Assembly (NCBI GenBank): GCA_900544825.1
Contig: UQWP01000018.1
Location: 1-49,729, forward strand
From: an uncultured Prevotella sp.
Lineage (GTDB): Bacteria; Bacteroidota; Bacteroidia; Bacteroidales; Bacteroidaceae
Reading direction: 5' to 3'
DNA length: 49,729 nucleotides
The notes below the pieces were generated by a model, which saw only the letters and a program-made list of their open reading frames with translations, was not told the origin of the DNA and ran no database searches. Both the position numbers and the translations under genes were made by a program. The first letter of the stretch is position 1. Each line of letters starts with the position of its first letter. Shown one piece after another: positions 31,433 to 38,383 of this stretch.

Positions 31433-32083
31433 TTATTTTACAATCAGCTCGTTTTGTTGCAATTCGATGTTTACATTCTCGAATTGGTTCAGTTCTTTTA
31501 CGATGTTCTCGATGCTCGAATGACTGTTCCATTCGTAATAGAGGCGGAGGGTCTTGTCCTCGTTATTCTCAAACTTCACTTGTAAATCATAATAAGAAAC
31601 AATTTCAGAAAGCATCTGCTCGAAAGCCACATTCTCGAAAGTCTTGTGAATGACTGGCTTTTCTGGTTTCGGATGAGTCAGGGAATCCTTTCCTGCTACC
31701 TGCTTAACGGAATCTGATTTTATGGCTTCCGGATGAGTATCAGCCGTTACCTGGGTTGGTTCCTGGCTGCGCTTGATGTAAGTATGGATTGCGGCAAAGG
31801 CAATACCCGAAATCAAGACAAAGCCGGCGATGGATGCTGCCAGTTTACGCCAGGAAGTTATAGGATGAGTTGCTTTTTCCTGAAGTTGATGCTCCTGGCT
31901 GAATTTCTCCCATTCCTCATCTATATTAATAATAGAAGAGGGGTTTTCAAGTGCAGAATCCACTTCCATCATCGTCTGATAGAGTTTTCGGCATTCCTCA
32001 TCCTGCAATATTTCACGAATCTCCTCATCAGAATACTTCTCCTGATGGTCGATGATATCCAGTATCTTTTCAAACTTGTCCAT
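31433..32083 (-). CDS. Short anti-sigma factor without a FecR core (copy A)
   Basis: 216 aa, identical to 36703-37353. The cytosolic N-terminus (about 1-80) is acidic, one membrane helix (about 82-100, LAASIAGFVLISGIAFAAI) follows, then a Pro/Ser linker and a C-terminal DUF4974/STN-like domain (about 145-216, FENVAFEQMLSEIVSYYDLQVKFEN). The central FecR beta domain of the 366-aa homologue at 25828 is absent, so this is a minimal anti-sigma. It lies 10 bp below the sigma gene and 21 bp above receptor 2, and probably transmits the STN signal across the inner membrane. Confidence 0.85.
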   Translation of the reverse strand: MDKFEKILDIIDHQEKYSDEEIREILQDEECRKLYQTMMEVDSALENPSSIINIDEEWEKFSQEHQLQEKATHPITSWRKLAASIAGFVLISGIAFAAIHTYIKRSQEPTQVTADTHPEAIKSDSVKQVAGKDSLTHPKPEKPVIHKTFENVAFEQMLSEIVSYYDLQVKFENNEDKTLRLYYEWNSHSSIENIVKELNQFENVNIELQQNELIVK

Positions 32084-32090
32084 AATAAAT

Positions 32091-32103
32091 CTGCTAAGGG
32101 TTA
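32091..32103. repeat. 13-bp inverted repeat, left member around sigma gene A
   Basis: CTGCTAAGGGTTA overlaps the sigma stop codon. Its exact reverse complement TAACCCTTAGCAG is at 32531-32543 upstream of the same gene. The pair is preserved in copy B (37361-37373 and 37801-37813). Confidence 0.75.
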
Positions 32104-32480
32104 AACTTTTGCTTTAATTTTCTGATGCCTTGCGCCAGATGCTTATAAACTGCCACCTCGCTGATGCCCAATTCCGTAGCAATCTCCCGGTCTTTCATCT
32201 TCTGTCGGCTCAACAGGTTGAGGCATTTATGGCGCACACACACCAGAAGGTAGCTCCCGGCGTTGGCGGAAGGCAGGGACGGTTCGCTGGCTATTGTCTT
32301 GTCGTTAGCCGTCTCGTTATCAAGTCCCAGTTGGGTCTTTCCGTCGAGCACATCGGCAAAGACTTCGCTCACCACATCCTTGCTGGCTGCATCATCCTTC
32401 AGAAGTACCCTGGCCAATTGGTACATCCTCAGATAATGCTGCCGGAAGAGCTGTTCTATCGTTTCTTTGTTTATTTGCAT
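32094..32480 (-). CDS. Shortened ECF sigma factor (copy A)
   Basis: 128 aa, identical to 37364-37750. Region 2 is recognisable (IEQLFRQHYLRMYQLARVLLKDDAASKDVVSEVFADVL) and the protein ends in a region 4.2 helix-turn-helix (REIATELGISEVAVYKHLAQGIRKLKQKF). SYLLVCVRHKCLNLLSRQK runs almost straight into the HTH. Compared with the 180-aa factor at 25274, about 50-60 residues covering the linker and region 4.1 are missing, in frame. An insert rich in T, S, A and N lies just before SYLLV. Whether it still binds core polymerase and DNA is uncertain. The gene is first in the sigma/anti-sigma/receptor 2 operon. Confidence 0.85.
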   Translation of the reverse strand: MQINKETIEQLFRQHYLRMYQLARVLLKDDAASKDVVSEVFADVLDGKTQLGLDNETANDKTIASEPSLPSANAGSYLLVCVRHKCLNLLSRQKMKDREIATELGISEVAVYKHLAQGIRKLKQKFNP

Positions 32481-32573
32481 TACTTTATTTCTTTTCTTTT
32501 GCCTATATTACAATCGAATTTTCATTTTCCTAACCCTTAGCAGAATATTTTTTTATGCAAATTTTTAAAACGT

Positions 32574-32581
32574 CAAAATTA
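32574..32581 (-). promoter_or_regulatory. Possible -7 box (TAATTTTG) of sigma operon A
   Basis: A match to TAnnTTTG just outside the duplicated block, so copy B lacks it. There is no good -33. The two copies may therefore be expressed differently. Confidence 0.35.
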
Positions 32582-32583
32582 CC

Positions 32584-32665
32584 CTAGCGGACTTGCTCCT
32601 TCTTCAGATGCTTATAAAGCCACAGGAAGGCGGGAATGAGGAAGAGATTGCGTTGAAAAATGATG
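32584..32665 (-). pseudogene. Possible C-terminal remnant of a membrane-protein gene
   Basis: On the minus strand a short frame ending at a TAG (32584-32586) reads FQRNLFLIPAFLWLYKHLKK before EQVR and the stop. This is the look of a membrane protein's last helix with a basic tail. It is cut off upstream by a stop codon and by the repeats of the AAA_14 promoter. It may be the end of a gene broken when the AAA_14 gene or the duplication arrived. The family is not identified. Confidence 0.35.
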
Positions 32666-32670
32666 CTTGT

Positions 32671-32754
32671 CGTCTATAAACGATAAAATCTATGCATTTT
32701 TATCGCCTATAAACGATAAAAAGTTGTTATTTTTGTCGTCTATAAACGATAAAA
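32671..32754. promoter_or_regulatory. Three palindromic operators with 33-bp period before the AAA_14 gene
   Basis: Three copies of CGYCTATAAACGATAAAA start at 32671, 32704 and 32737, exactly 33 bp (three turns) apart. Extended, each is a palindrome of the form TTRTCG-N8-CGATAA; the middle copy is perfect. The last copy ends 4 bp before the -7 box. They probably bind a regulator, perhaps the gene's own product. Confidence 0.7.
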
Positions 32755-32758
32755 TATG

Positions 32759-32766
32759 TATCTTTG
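32759..32766 (+). promoter_or_regulatory. -7 box (TATCTTTG) of the AAA_14 gene
   Basis: A full match 29 bp upstream of the ATG. A TTTG at 32732-32735 is 23 nt away, slightly long for a -33. Confidence 0.6.
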
Positions 32767-32795
32767 CACCGGATTCAGTAAAAAGAAAGGGAATT

Positions 32796-34052
32796 ATGAC
32801 GAAGGATTTGATTAAATTACTGATAACTGAGTATCAGGCTTATGTTACTCAAGTAGAACTGGTTCATCGTGACGTAGAGCTCATGGATGGACTGAATTAC
32901 GTGTTTGTAGGATTGAGACACGCAGGAAAATCGTATCTGATGTATCAGCGAATAGCACAGCTGCTGGAACAGGGGCATAAGCGGGAGGAAATCCTGTACT
33001 TCAACTTCGAGGATGACCGTATTGACTCCTTGGATGTGACCGACCTTGACCTGATAAAAACCTGTTATGAAGAAATGTATGACAGTCGTCCTATCTTCTT
33101 CCTCGACGAGGTTCAGCTGGTAGATAGATGGGAAAAGTTTGCCCGCAGGTTAGCAGATCAGAAATATCAGGTTTACATCACGGGTAGTAATGCCAAGATG
33201 TTGAGCAGCGAGATAGCGACAACACTCGGTGGCAGGTACATGATACATGAGGTGTATCCCTATTCCTTTGCCGAATATCTGAAGGCGAGCGGTATTGATG
33301 TAAAGGCAAAGAATGCCCTCTATGCTTACGCTAAGGATATTGTAAGACTCTCTAATATCTATTTCCAGCATGGAGGTTTGCCAGAGACTGTGGGGATGAA
33401 GGAGCCAAGGTCGTGGATGAGCAATCTCTTCAGTAAAATCTTCTTCGGTGATTTGGTGGCTCGGTATAAGATTCGTAACGACTATGCCCTGCGAGTAATG
33501 ATTCGCAAGATGGCAGAAAGCGTGAAGCAGTCATTATCTTACAGCAGAATAGCCAGTATCGTGAGTAGTACCGGAAAAAAACTCAGTACGGATGCCACGA
33601 TAGATTATGTCGGCTACATGGCTGACACCTGGCTCATTTTGCCGTATGAGAATTTGTTCGGAAAGTTGCAGGACAAGGAATCCAACCGCAAGTATTATTT
33701 TACGGACAATGGTTTGCTTCATCTTTTTCTTGTAGATGCAGACACTTCGTTGCTGGAAAACATAGTTGCCGTCACGCTCAGGCGGATATATGGTGACGGC
33801 AGCTATTTCTGGAACAGCAGGAATGCCGAGGTAGATTTTGTGATTCCGGAAGAAGAATTGGCCATACAGGTTTCCTACTCTATGGCAGATCCCGATACTT
33901 TCCGGCGGGAGACAGATGGGCTGATCAAGCTTTCTTCTGTCCAGAATGTCAAGCGGATGATTGTTGTGACAAAGGACGAGGAGGATATTGTAGAGAAGGA
34001 TGGTTGCCGCATAGAGATAATCCCTCTATGGAAATGGTTGCTGGAATTCTGA
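32796..34052 (+). CDS. AAA_14/DUF4143 family ATPase
   Basis: 418 aa. An AAA domain with Walker A VGLRHAGKS (39-46), Walker B IFFLDEVQ (D104-E105) and sensor-1-like YITGSNA, then a DUF4143 C-terminal domain ending in a nuclease-like fold (FWNSRNAEVDFVI ... ELAIQVSY). The family is abundant in Bacteroidetes and archaea and its role is not well defined. I chose the start at 32796 because the upstream in-frame extension is just the translated operator repeats (SSINDK, SPINDK, SSINDK). The gene lies on the plus strand between two direct repeats, so recombination between them would remove it. Confidence 0.9.
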   Translation: MTKDLIKLLITEYQAYVTQVELVHRDVELMDGLNYVFVGLRHAGKSYLMYQRIAQLLEQGHKREEILYFNFEDDRIDSLDVTDLDLIKTCYEEMYDSRPIFFLDEVQLVDRWEKFARRLADQKYQVYITGSNAKMLSSEIATTLGGRYMIHEVYPYSFAEYLKASGIDVKAKNALYAYAKDIVRLSNIYFQHGGLPETVGMKEPRSWMSNLFSKIFFGDLVARYKIRNDYALRVMIRKMAESVKQSLSYSRIASIVSSTGKKLSTDATIDYVGYMADTWLILPYENLFGKLQDKESNRKYYFTDNGLLHLFLVDADTSLLENIVAVTLRRIYGDGSYFWNSRNAEVDFVIPEEELAIQVSYSMADPDTFRRETDGLIKLSSVQNVKRMIVVTKDEEDIVEKDGCRIEIIPLWKWLLEF

Positions 34053-34060
34053 TAACAGAC

Positions 34061-34100
34061 AAAAAGGCTGAACTTCGGGTGAGGAAGTCCAGCCTTTTGC
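34061..34100. terminator. Bidirectional intrinsic terminator
   Basis: A 14-bp stem with one mismatch (34063-34076 with 34084-34097), a T4 tail on the plus strand and an A5 flank on the other side. It separates the AAA_14 gene from the convergent receptor 3 gene. Confidence 0.75.
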
Positions 34101-34134
34101 TTATTTGTGATTTCGGGAAAAGCGAAGACGGCTT

Positions 34135-36681
34135 TTACTTGAATGCGCCAGCATCTGAATCATAGTTGTTGATGTTCTTCCGGATGTTCTTCTTCTTTCC
34201 GGAGAAGAAATTGTAGCTGACACCCAGCATCAGCATGCGGCGATTATCCTTGATGATGTGCTGTTCCGTCTGGTTCATAATCGGATTGTCGAACGACTGG
34301 CTCTCGTACTTGGCAGGAGCAAACATCCACATGCCATAGAGCGAGAAACGCCAGGCTCCCTTCTGATAAAAAGCAGAGAATTCACTCTTAGGCTCATCCG
34401 CCTTGCGATAGTCCAAGACAGCCATCTTCGAAGGAATATTTCCCTGGTAAGATGCTCCCCAGTTTCCCTTCCGGAAGTTGATGCCATATTTGAAAGGACT
34501 CCACCAGTAGCAATGGCGACCATAGGAATTGCTGATTACCTCCCGTTCAAAACCTCCACCCACCATCAGTTTCAAAACCTCGTTCTTGAACGGCTTGAAC
34601 TGAAGATAATAGCCTGTGCCATAACGCCAATAGAAACTGCCGTTTTCATAGGTAGAAACTATGCTGCGCCTGTCGTTCACCGTGGTCCAATAATAATAAG
34701 GTGTAATTACCTTGTCATTATAGATTCCATAAAGTGCTACTTGCAGGTAGAGCATCGCATCATTATAGGTGTATCTGAATATCGGTCCCCATTCCATCGT
34801 AGCCTTTACATTTGGGTTGCCCTGCTTCATCAGTCCGGGGATGACAATCGTCATGTTCTCGCTCAATGTTGAGATGGCGGGATAATTGGTGCCGCTGGAT
34901 GATAGCAGCTGCAACGAACCGTTCTTCAGTTTATAAGATAAATACAGCAACGGATGAATATAGTTGTTGTTATAGGTGAGATCCTGATAGCTCTGGGTTC
35001 TCCACGTGCTCTTAACGCCTATGCGATAGGTAAACTTGCCGATATGGTTCTGGTATTGGGCATAAACCGTATTGATCTTGATGCATGAAGAATACTTGGA
35101 TGGCTCATAGCCGGAAAGGATATTGCGCACATTATAGTCGCTCCACTTATTCCAGGTATAAACTCCTGCCGACAGCTCTCCCTGCTCCCATTCTTTGGTA
35201 TAATCTGCTTCTCCTATCAGGGAATAGATGTGGCTCCTGGAGTGCATGTCGTCATCGGTCAAGATGCTATCCTTGTCGGAAGTCCATTGCCGGTTGAGCA
35301 TTTGCTGCCTGGTGTTGAAGTAAGAGCCGAGCACGTCCACATCGAGTGTCTGCTTATGGGCAAACTGCTTGCTGAGATAGAGATCTACTGCTGGTTTCAC
35401 GTAATCTACAATATCCTTTGTGTTTCCGAATCCATCCTGCCAAGCCTCGTTTCCTTGCGTTGCAACCTCGCTATTTCCCCGGTTGAACTTATGTGACAAT
35501 TCTGGCGAAAAGGTGACTTGGAAGGTTACGTTATCTGGCTTGCTGTAAGCATACTTCAGGTTTAACTTGTTGTCGGTATAGCCAAAACGCTTGTGCAGAT
35601 GGTAATCATAGACAGCCTGCTGGTCGTCAAGCGTAAAGGAATACTGGTTGTCTTCTATCCAGTCTCGATAGTTTCTCACGTTGATGTTGTAATCGAAGGA
35701 AAACTGATGATTGCCCTTGTTGTACTTGAAATACACATTGTCATCGCTAAACCCTGTAGTCAAGGCACTAGACACGTCAAAACCGGTAGTATAACCCGTA
35801 TCAAGCGGCTTGGTAATGATGTTCATCAAGATGCCTACATCGCCGTATCTGATAGGAGGATCTTCGTAGTATTCCACCTTCTTTATTTTGTTGGCGGCAA
35901 TAGCCTTCAAGTCGTTCTCGCTCGTCATCGGCACGTTGTTGATGAGAATCTTGATGGATTTGCCGGTCATACTGGATGTCTTGCCGGTCATCGGATCGGT
36001 ATAGATTCCCGGGAGTGTTCCCAGGAGATCCTGTGAATGGCGTGAGTTCTTGATCTGTTCGTCAGAGAATGTATAAGAGGCATGGTCGCCGTGGTCGATA
36101 CGCAGCTTGCCCTTTACTTCCACCTTGCCCAGTTGATAGGCATTCGCCTGCATCCTCACATTTCCGATGCGGGCAATAGGTACCAGCTTGCAAATCGTCT
36201 TGTAGCCTACAAAAGAAACCTTCATGAGGGCCTGTTTCTGCTGGCAGGGGATGACGAAATCGCCATTGGCGTTGCTCACGCCTCCACAGAGAAAGGAGGA
36301 ATCCTTCGGGTTGAGCAGCTGGATATTGGCGAATTCTACAGGAAGATTGTGATTGTCTATCAGTCTGCCTATCAGCTTGCGCTCGCTCTTGCGTATGCAC
36401 TCCACGGTGATGAGGCTGTCGCCCACGGTCATCTTCATCGGATAGAAACCGATTACCTTACGGATGGCATCGGGAATATTGGTAGTCTTCACGTTCTGGG
36501 TAACTGTGAAATCCTCCAGTTCGTTGTAGATGGAACTGATTTTGTAGCGCTTGGAAGCCTTGTCGAGGTCGATGAGGACGTCCGACATGCTGCGGTTGTG
36601 ATAGTTGCGCTGGATGTGCTGTGCGCTCATCGCCAGGGCGAACGTGCACAGCAGGAATATGATGGCTGAAAATTTTCTCAT
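34135..36681 (-). CDS. STN-domain outer-membrane receptor (receptor 3)
   Basis: 848 aa. Its first approximately 179 residues (signal peptide, STN domain, carboxypeptidase-like sandwich to RIGNVRMQAN) equal those of receptor 2. From there the plug (LGKVEVKGKLRIDHGDHASYTFSDEQIKNSRHSQ ...) and the barrel are different, ending in a Lys/Asn-rich tail. It should therefore present the same signalling face to an identical anti-sigma while recognising another ligand. It is the last gene of operon B. No frameshift is seen, so both receptors look functional. Confidence 0.88.
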   Translation of the reverse strand: MRKFSAIIFLLCTFALAMSAQHIQRNYHNRSMSDVLIDLDKASKRYKISSIYNELEDFTVTQNVKTTNIPDAIRKVIGFYPMKMTVGDSLITVECIRKSERKLIGRLIDNHNLPVEFANIQLLNPKDSSFLCGGVSNANGDFVIPCQQKQALMKVSFVGYKTICKLVPIARIGNVRMQANAYQLGKVEVKGKLRIDHGDHASYTFSDEQIKNSRHSQDLLGTLPGIYTDPMTGKTSSMTGKSIKILINNVPMTSENDLKAIAANKIKKVEYYEDPPIRYGDVGILMNIITKPLDTGYTTGFDVSSALTTGFSDDNVYFKYNKGNHQFSFDYNINVRNYRDWIEDNQYSFTLDDQQAVYDYHLHKRFGYTDNKLNLKYAYSKPDNVTFQVTFSPELSHKFNRGNSEVATQGNEAWQDGFGNTKDIVDYVKPAVDLYLSKQFAHKQTLDVDVLGSYFNTRQQMLNRQWTSDKDSILTDDDMHSRSHIYSLIGEADYTKEWEQGELSAGVYTWNKWSDYNVRNILSGYEPSKYSSCIKINTVYAQYQNHIGKFTYRIGVKSTWRTQSYQDLTYNNNYIHPLLYLSYKLKNGSLQLLSSSGTNYPAISTLSENMTIVIPGLMKQGNPNVKATMEWGPIFRYTYNDAMLYLQVALYGIYNDKVITPYYYWTTVNDRRSIVSTYENGSFYWRYGTGYYLQFKPFKNEVLKLMVGGGFEREVISNSYGRHCYWWSPFKYGINFRKGNWGASYQGNIPSKMAVLDYRKADEPKSEFSAFYQKGAWRFSLYGMWMFAPAKYESQSFDNPIMNQTEQHIIKDNRRMLMLGVSYNFFSGKKKNIRKNINNYDSDAGAFK

Positions 36682-36702
36682 AATGATGTTGCTTTTTATT
36701 TG

Positions 36703-37353
36703 TTATTTTACAATCAGCTCGTTTTGTTGCAATTCGATGTTTACATTCTCGAATTGGTTCAGTTCTTTTACGATGTTCTCGATGCTCGAATGACTGTTCC
36801 ATTCGTAATAGAGGCGGAGGGTCTTGTCCTCGTTATTCTCAAACTTCACTTGTAAATCATAATAAGAAACAATTTCAGAAAGCATCTGCTCGAAAGCCAC
36901 ATTCTCGAAAGTCTTGTGAATGACTGGCTTTTCTGGTTTCGGATGAGTCAGGGAATCCTTTCCTGCTACCTGCTTAACGGAATCTGATTTTATGGCTTCC
37001 GGATGAGTATCAGCCGTTACCTGGGTTGGTTCCTGGCTGCGCTTGATGTAAGTATGGATTGCGGCAAAGGCAATACCCGAAATCAAGACAAAGCCGGCGA
37101 TGGATGCTGCCAGTTTACGCCAGGAAGTTATAGGATGAGTTGCTTTTTCCTGAAGTTGATGCTCCTGGCTGAATTTCTCCCATTCCTCATCTATATTAAT
37201 AATAGAAGAGGGGTTTTCAAGTGCAGAATCCACTTCCATCATCGTCTGATAGAGTTTTCGGCATTCCTCATCCTGCAATATTTCACGAATCTCCTCATCA
37301 GAATACTTCTCCTGATGGTCGATGATATCCAGTATCTTTTCAAACTTGTCCAT
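36703..37353 (-). CDS. Short anti-sigma factor without a FecR core (copy B)
   Basis: 216 aa, protein identical to 31433-32083: cytosolic N-terminus, one membrane helix (about 82-100) and a C-terminal DUF4974/STN-like domain. It lies between sigma gene B (10-bp gap) and receptor 3 (21-bp gap). Because sigma, anti-sigma and receptor STN domains are the same in both operons, the products should be interchangeable, so signals from receptors 2 and 3 may converge. Confidence 0.85.
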   Translation of the reverse strand: MDKFEKILDIIDHQEKYSDEEIREILQDEECRKLYQTMMEVDSALENPSSIINIDEEWEKFSQEHQLQEKATHPITSWRKLAASIAGFVLISGIAFAAIHTYIKRSQEPTQVTADTHPEAIKSDSVKQVAGKDSLTHPKPEKPVIHKTFENVAFEQMLSEIVSYYDLQVKFENNEDKTLRLYYEWNSHSSIENIVKELNQFENVNIELQQNELIVK

Positions 37354-37363
37354 AATAAATCTG

Positions 37364-37750
37364 CTAAGGGTTAAACTTTTGCTTTAATTTTCTGATGCCT
37401 TGCGCCAGATGCTTATAAACTGCCACCTCGCTGATGCCCAATTCCGTAGCAATCTCCCGGTCTTTCATCTTCTGTCGGCTCAACAGGTTGAGGCATTTAT
37501 GGCGCACACACACCAGAAGGTAGCTCCCGGCGTTGGCGGAAGGCAGGGACGGTTCGCTGGCTATTGTCTTGTCGTTAGCCGTCTCGTTATCAAGTCCCAG
37601 TTGGGTCTTTCCGTCGAGCACATCGGCAAAGACTTCGCTCACCACATCCTTGCTGGCTGCATCATCCTTCAGAAGTACCCTGGCCAATTGGTACATCCTC
37701 AGATAATGCTGCCGGAAGAGCTGTTCTATCGTTTCTTTGTTTATTTGCAT
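37364..37750 (-). CDS. Shortened ECF sigma factor (copy B)
   Basis: 128 aa, identical to 32094-32480, with the same in-frame loss of the linker and region 4.1. The deletion therefore predates the duplication, and both reading frames have stayed open. It is flanked by the same 13-bp inverted repeats (37361-37373 and 37801-37813). Its upstream DNA past 37832 is unrelated to copy A, and I found no convincing -7 box, so its promoter is unknown. Confidence 0.85.
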   Translation of the reverse strand: MQINKETIEQLFRQHYLRMYQLARVLLKDDAASKDVVSEVFADVLDGKTQLGLDNETANDKTIASEPSLPSANAGSYLLVCVRHKCLNLLSRQKMKDREIATELGISEVAVYKHLAQGIRKLKQKFNP

Positions 37751-37947
37751 TACTTTATTTCTTTTCTTTTGCCTATATTACAATCGAATTTTCATCTTCC
37801 TAACCCTTAGCAGAATATTTTTTAATGCAAATCAGAGACTCACACCGCATCTCGCTATCATTTCCATAACGCCACTCAGCATCGAAATTTGAACTTTAAG
37901 TTTTGACCATTGAACTTTATGATTAGTTTTTGTTATCCTAAAATATA

Positions 37948-37983
37948 AAAAAGGAGGATGCACTCTTTATTTGAGTGCATCTC
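37948..37983 (-). terminator. Intrinsic terminator overlapping the stop codon of the 133-aa gene
   Basis: GATGCACTC/GAGTGCATC stem, extended by GGA/TCC with a one-base bulge, followed on the minus strand by a T run. The stop codon (37967-37969) lies in the loop. Confidence 0.7.
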
Positions 37984-38368
37984 CAATCTTCTGTTTGATT
38001 TGTGCCATTTTATTGCGGCGCTCAATGGAAAACGTATCTCCGTGGGTTTCCACATAATCGAAGAGCATGAACGCCTTGTTCAGGAGTTCATCTCTTGCGG
38101 GCTGCCCCACGGTATCCGCCTCGTGATAGTAGAGTTCGGCAAGCATATCCATCTTGGAGAGTCGCTTCTCCTCGTCGTCGATTCCTGCCATTGCCTTCAT
38201 CACATCCTCGATGGTGGCGATGCTGTAGAAGGCGTAAGGGCCCACGTATTGATTGTAGAGCTCCTTAATCTTCTCACGTCTCACCTCCACCTCTTTCTTT
38301 TCGAGCATTCTTTCGAGTGCCGCCATAAACTCGCGAATCAGTCGCTGTATGTAGTCTCGTTGTAGCAT
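37967..38368 (-). CDS. Uncharacterised 133-aa helical protein
   Basis: An all-helical, charged cytosolic protein (MLQRDYIQRLIREFMAALERMLEKKEVEVRREKIKEL...). No signal peptide or cysteines. The opening, YIQRLI-x-FMAALERML, recalls a small DUF family seen in gut anaerobes (I think DUF6483, not certain). It starts 15 bp after the helicase stop, so it is the second gene of that operon. Its terminator overlaps its stop codon. Function unknown. Confidence 0.75.
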   Translation of the reverse strand: MLQRDYIQRLIREFMAALERMLEKKEVEVRREKIKELYNQYVGPYAFYSIATIEDVMKAMAGIDDEEKRLSKMDMLAELYYHEADTVGQPARDELLNKAFMLFDYVETHGDTFSIERRNKMAQIKQKIGDALK

Positions 38369-38383
38369 AAAATAGTCTTTATT

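Larger units (their letters stand above)
30872..32562. repeat. Duplicated block, copy A (1691 bp)
   Basis: Direct repeat of 36142-37832, exactly 5270 bp away. I see four mismatches in the first 95 bp (30899, 30932, 30944, 30965), two near the other end (32526, 32554), and none in the approximately 1560 bp between. It covers the 5' part of receptor 2, the anti-sigma gene, the sigma gene and about 80 bp upstream. Confidence 0.93.
36142..37832. repeat. Duplicated block, copy B (1691 bp)
   Basis: Partner of 30872-32562, same orientation. It begins at the domain boundary of receptor 3 and ends 82 bp upstream of sigma gene B. Beyond both ends the two loci share no sequence. Confidence 0.93.

Noticed and set aside
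32671..32754. Possible short CRISPR-like array
   Set aside because: Only three repeats, palindromic, with 15-bp gaps, directly in front of a promoter and without cas genes.
32667..32795. N-terminal extension of the AAA_14 protein with SSINDK repeats
   Set aside because: It is the translated operator array and -7 box; the ATG at 32796 lies properly downstream of the promoter.
30872..37832. Composite transposon flanked by direct copies
   Set aside because: The repeats contain sigma, anti-sigma and receptor sequence, with no transposase or terminal inverted repeats, so segmental duplication fits better.
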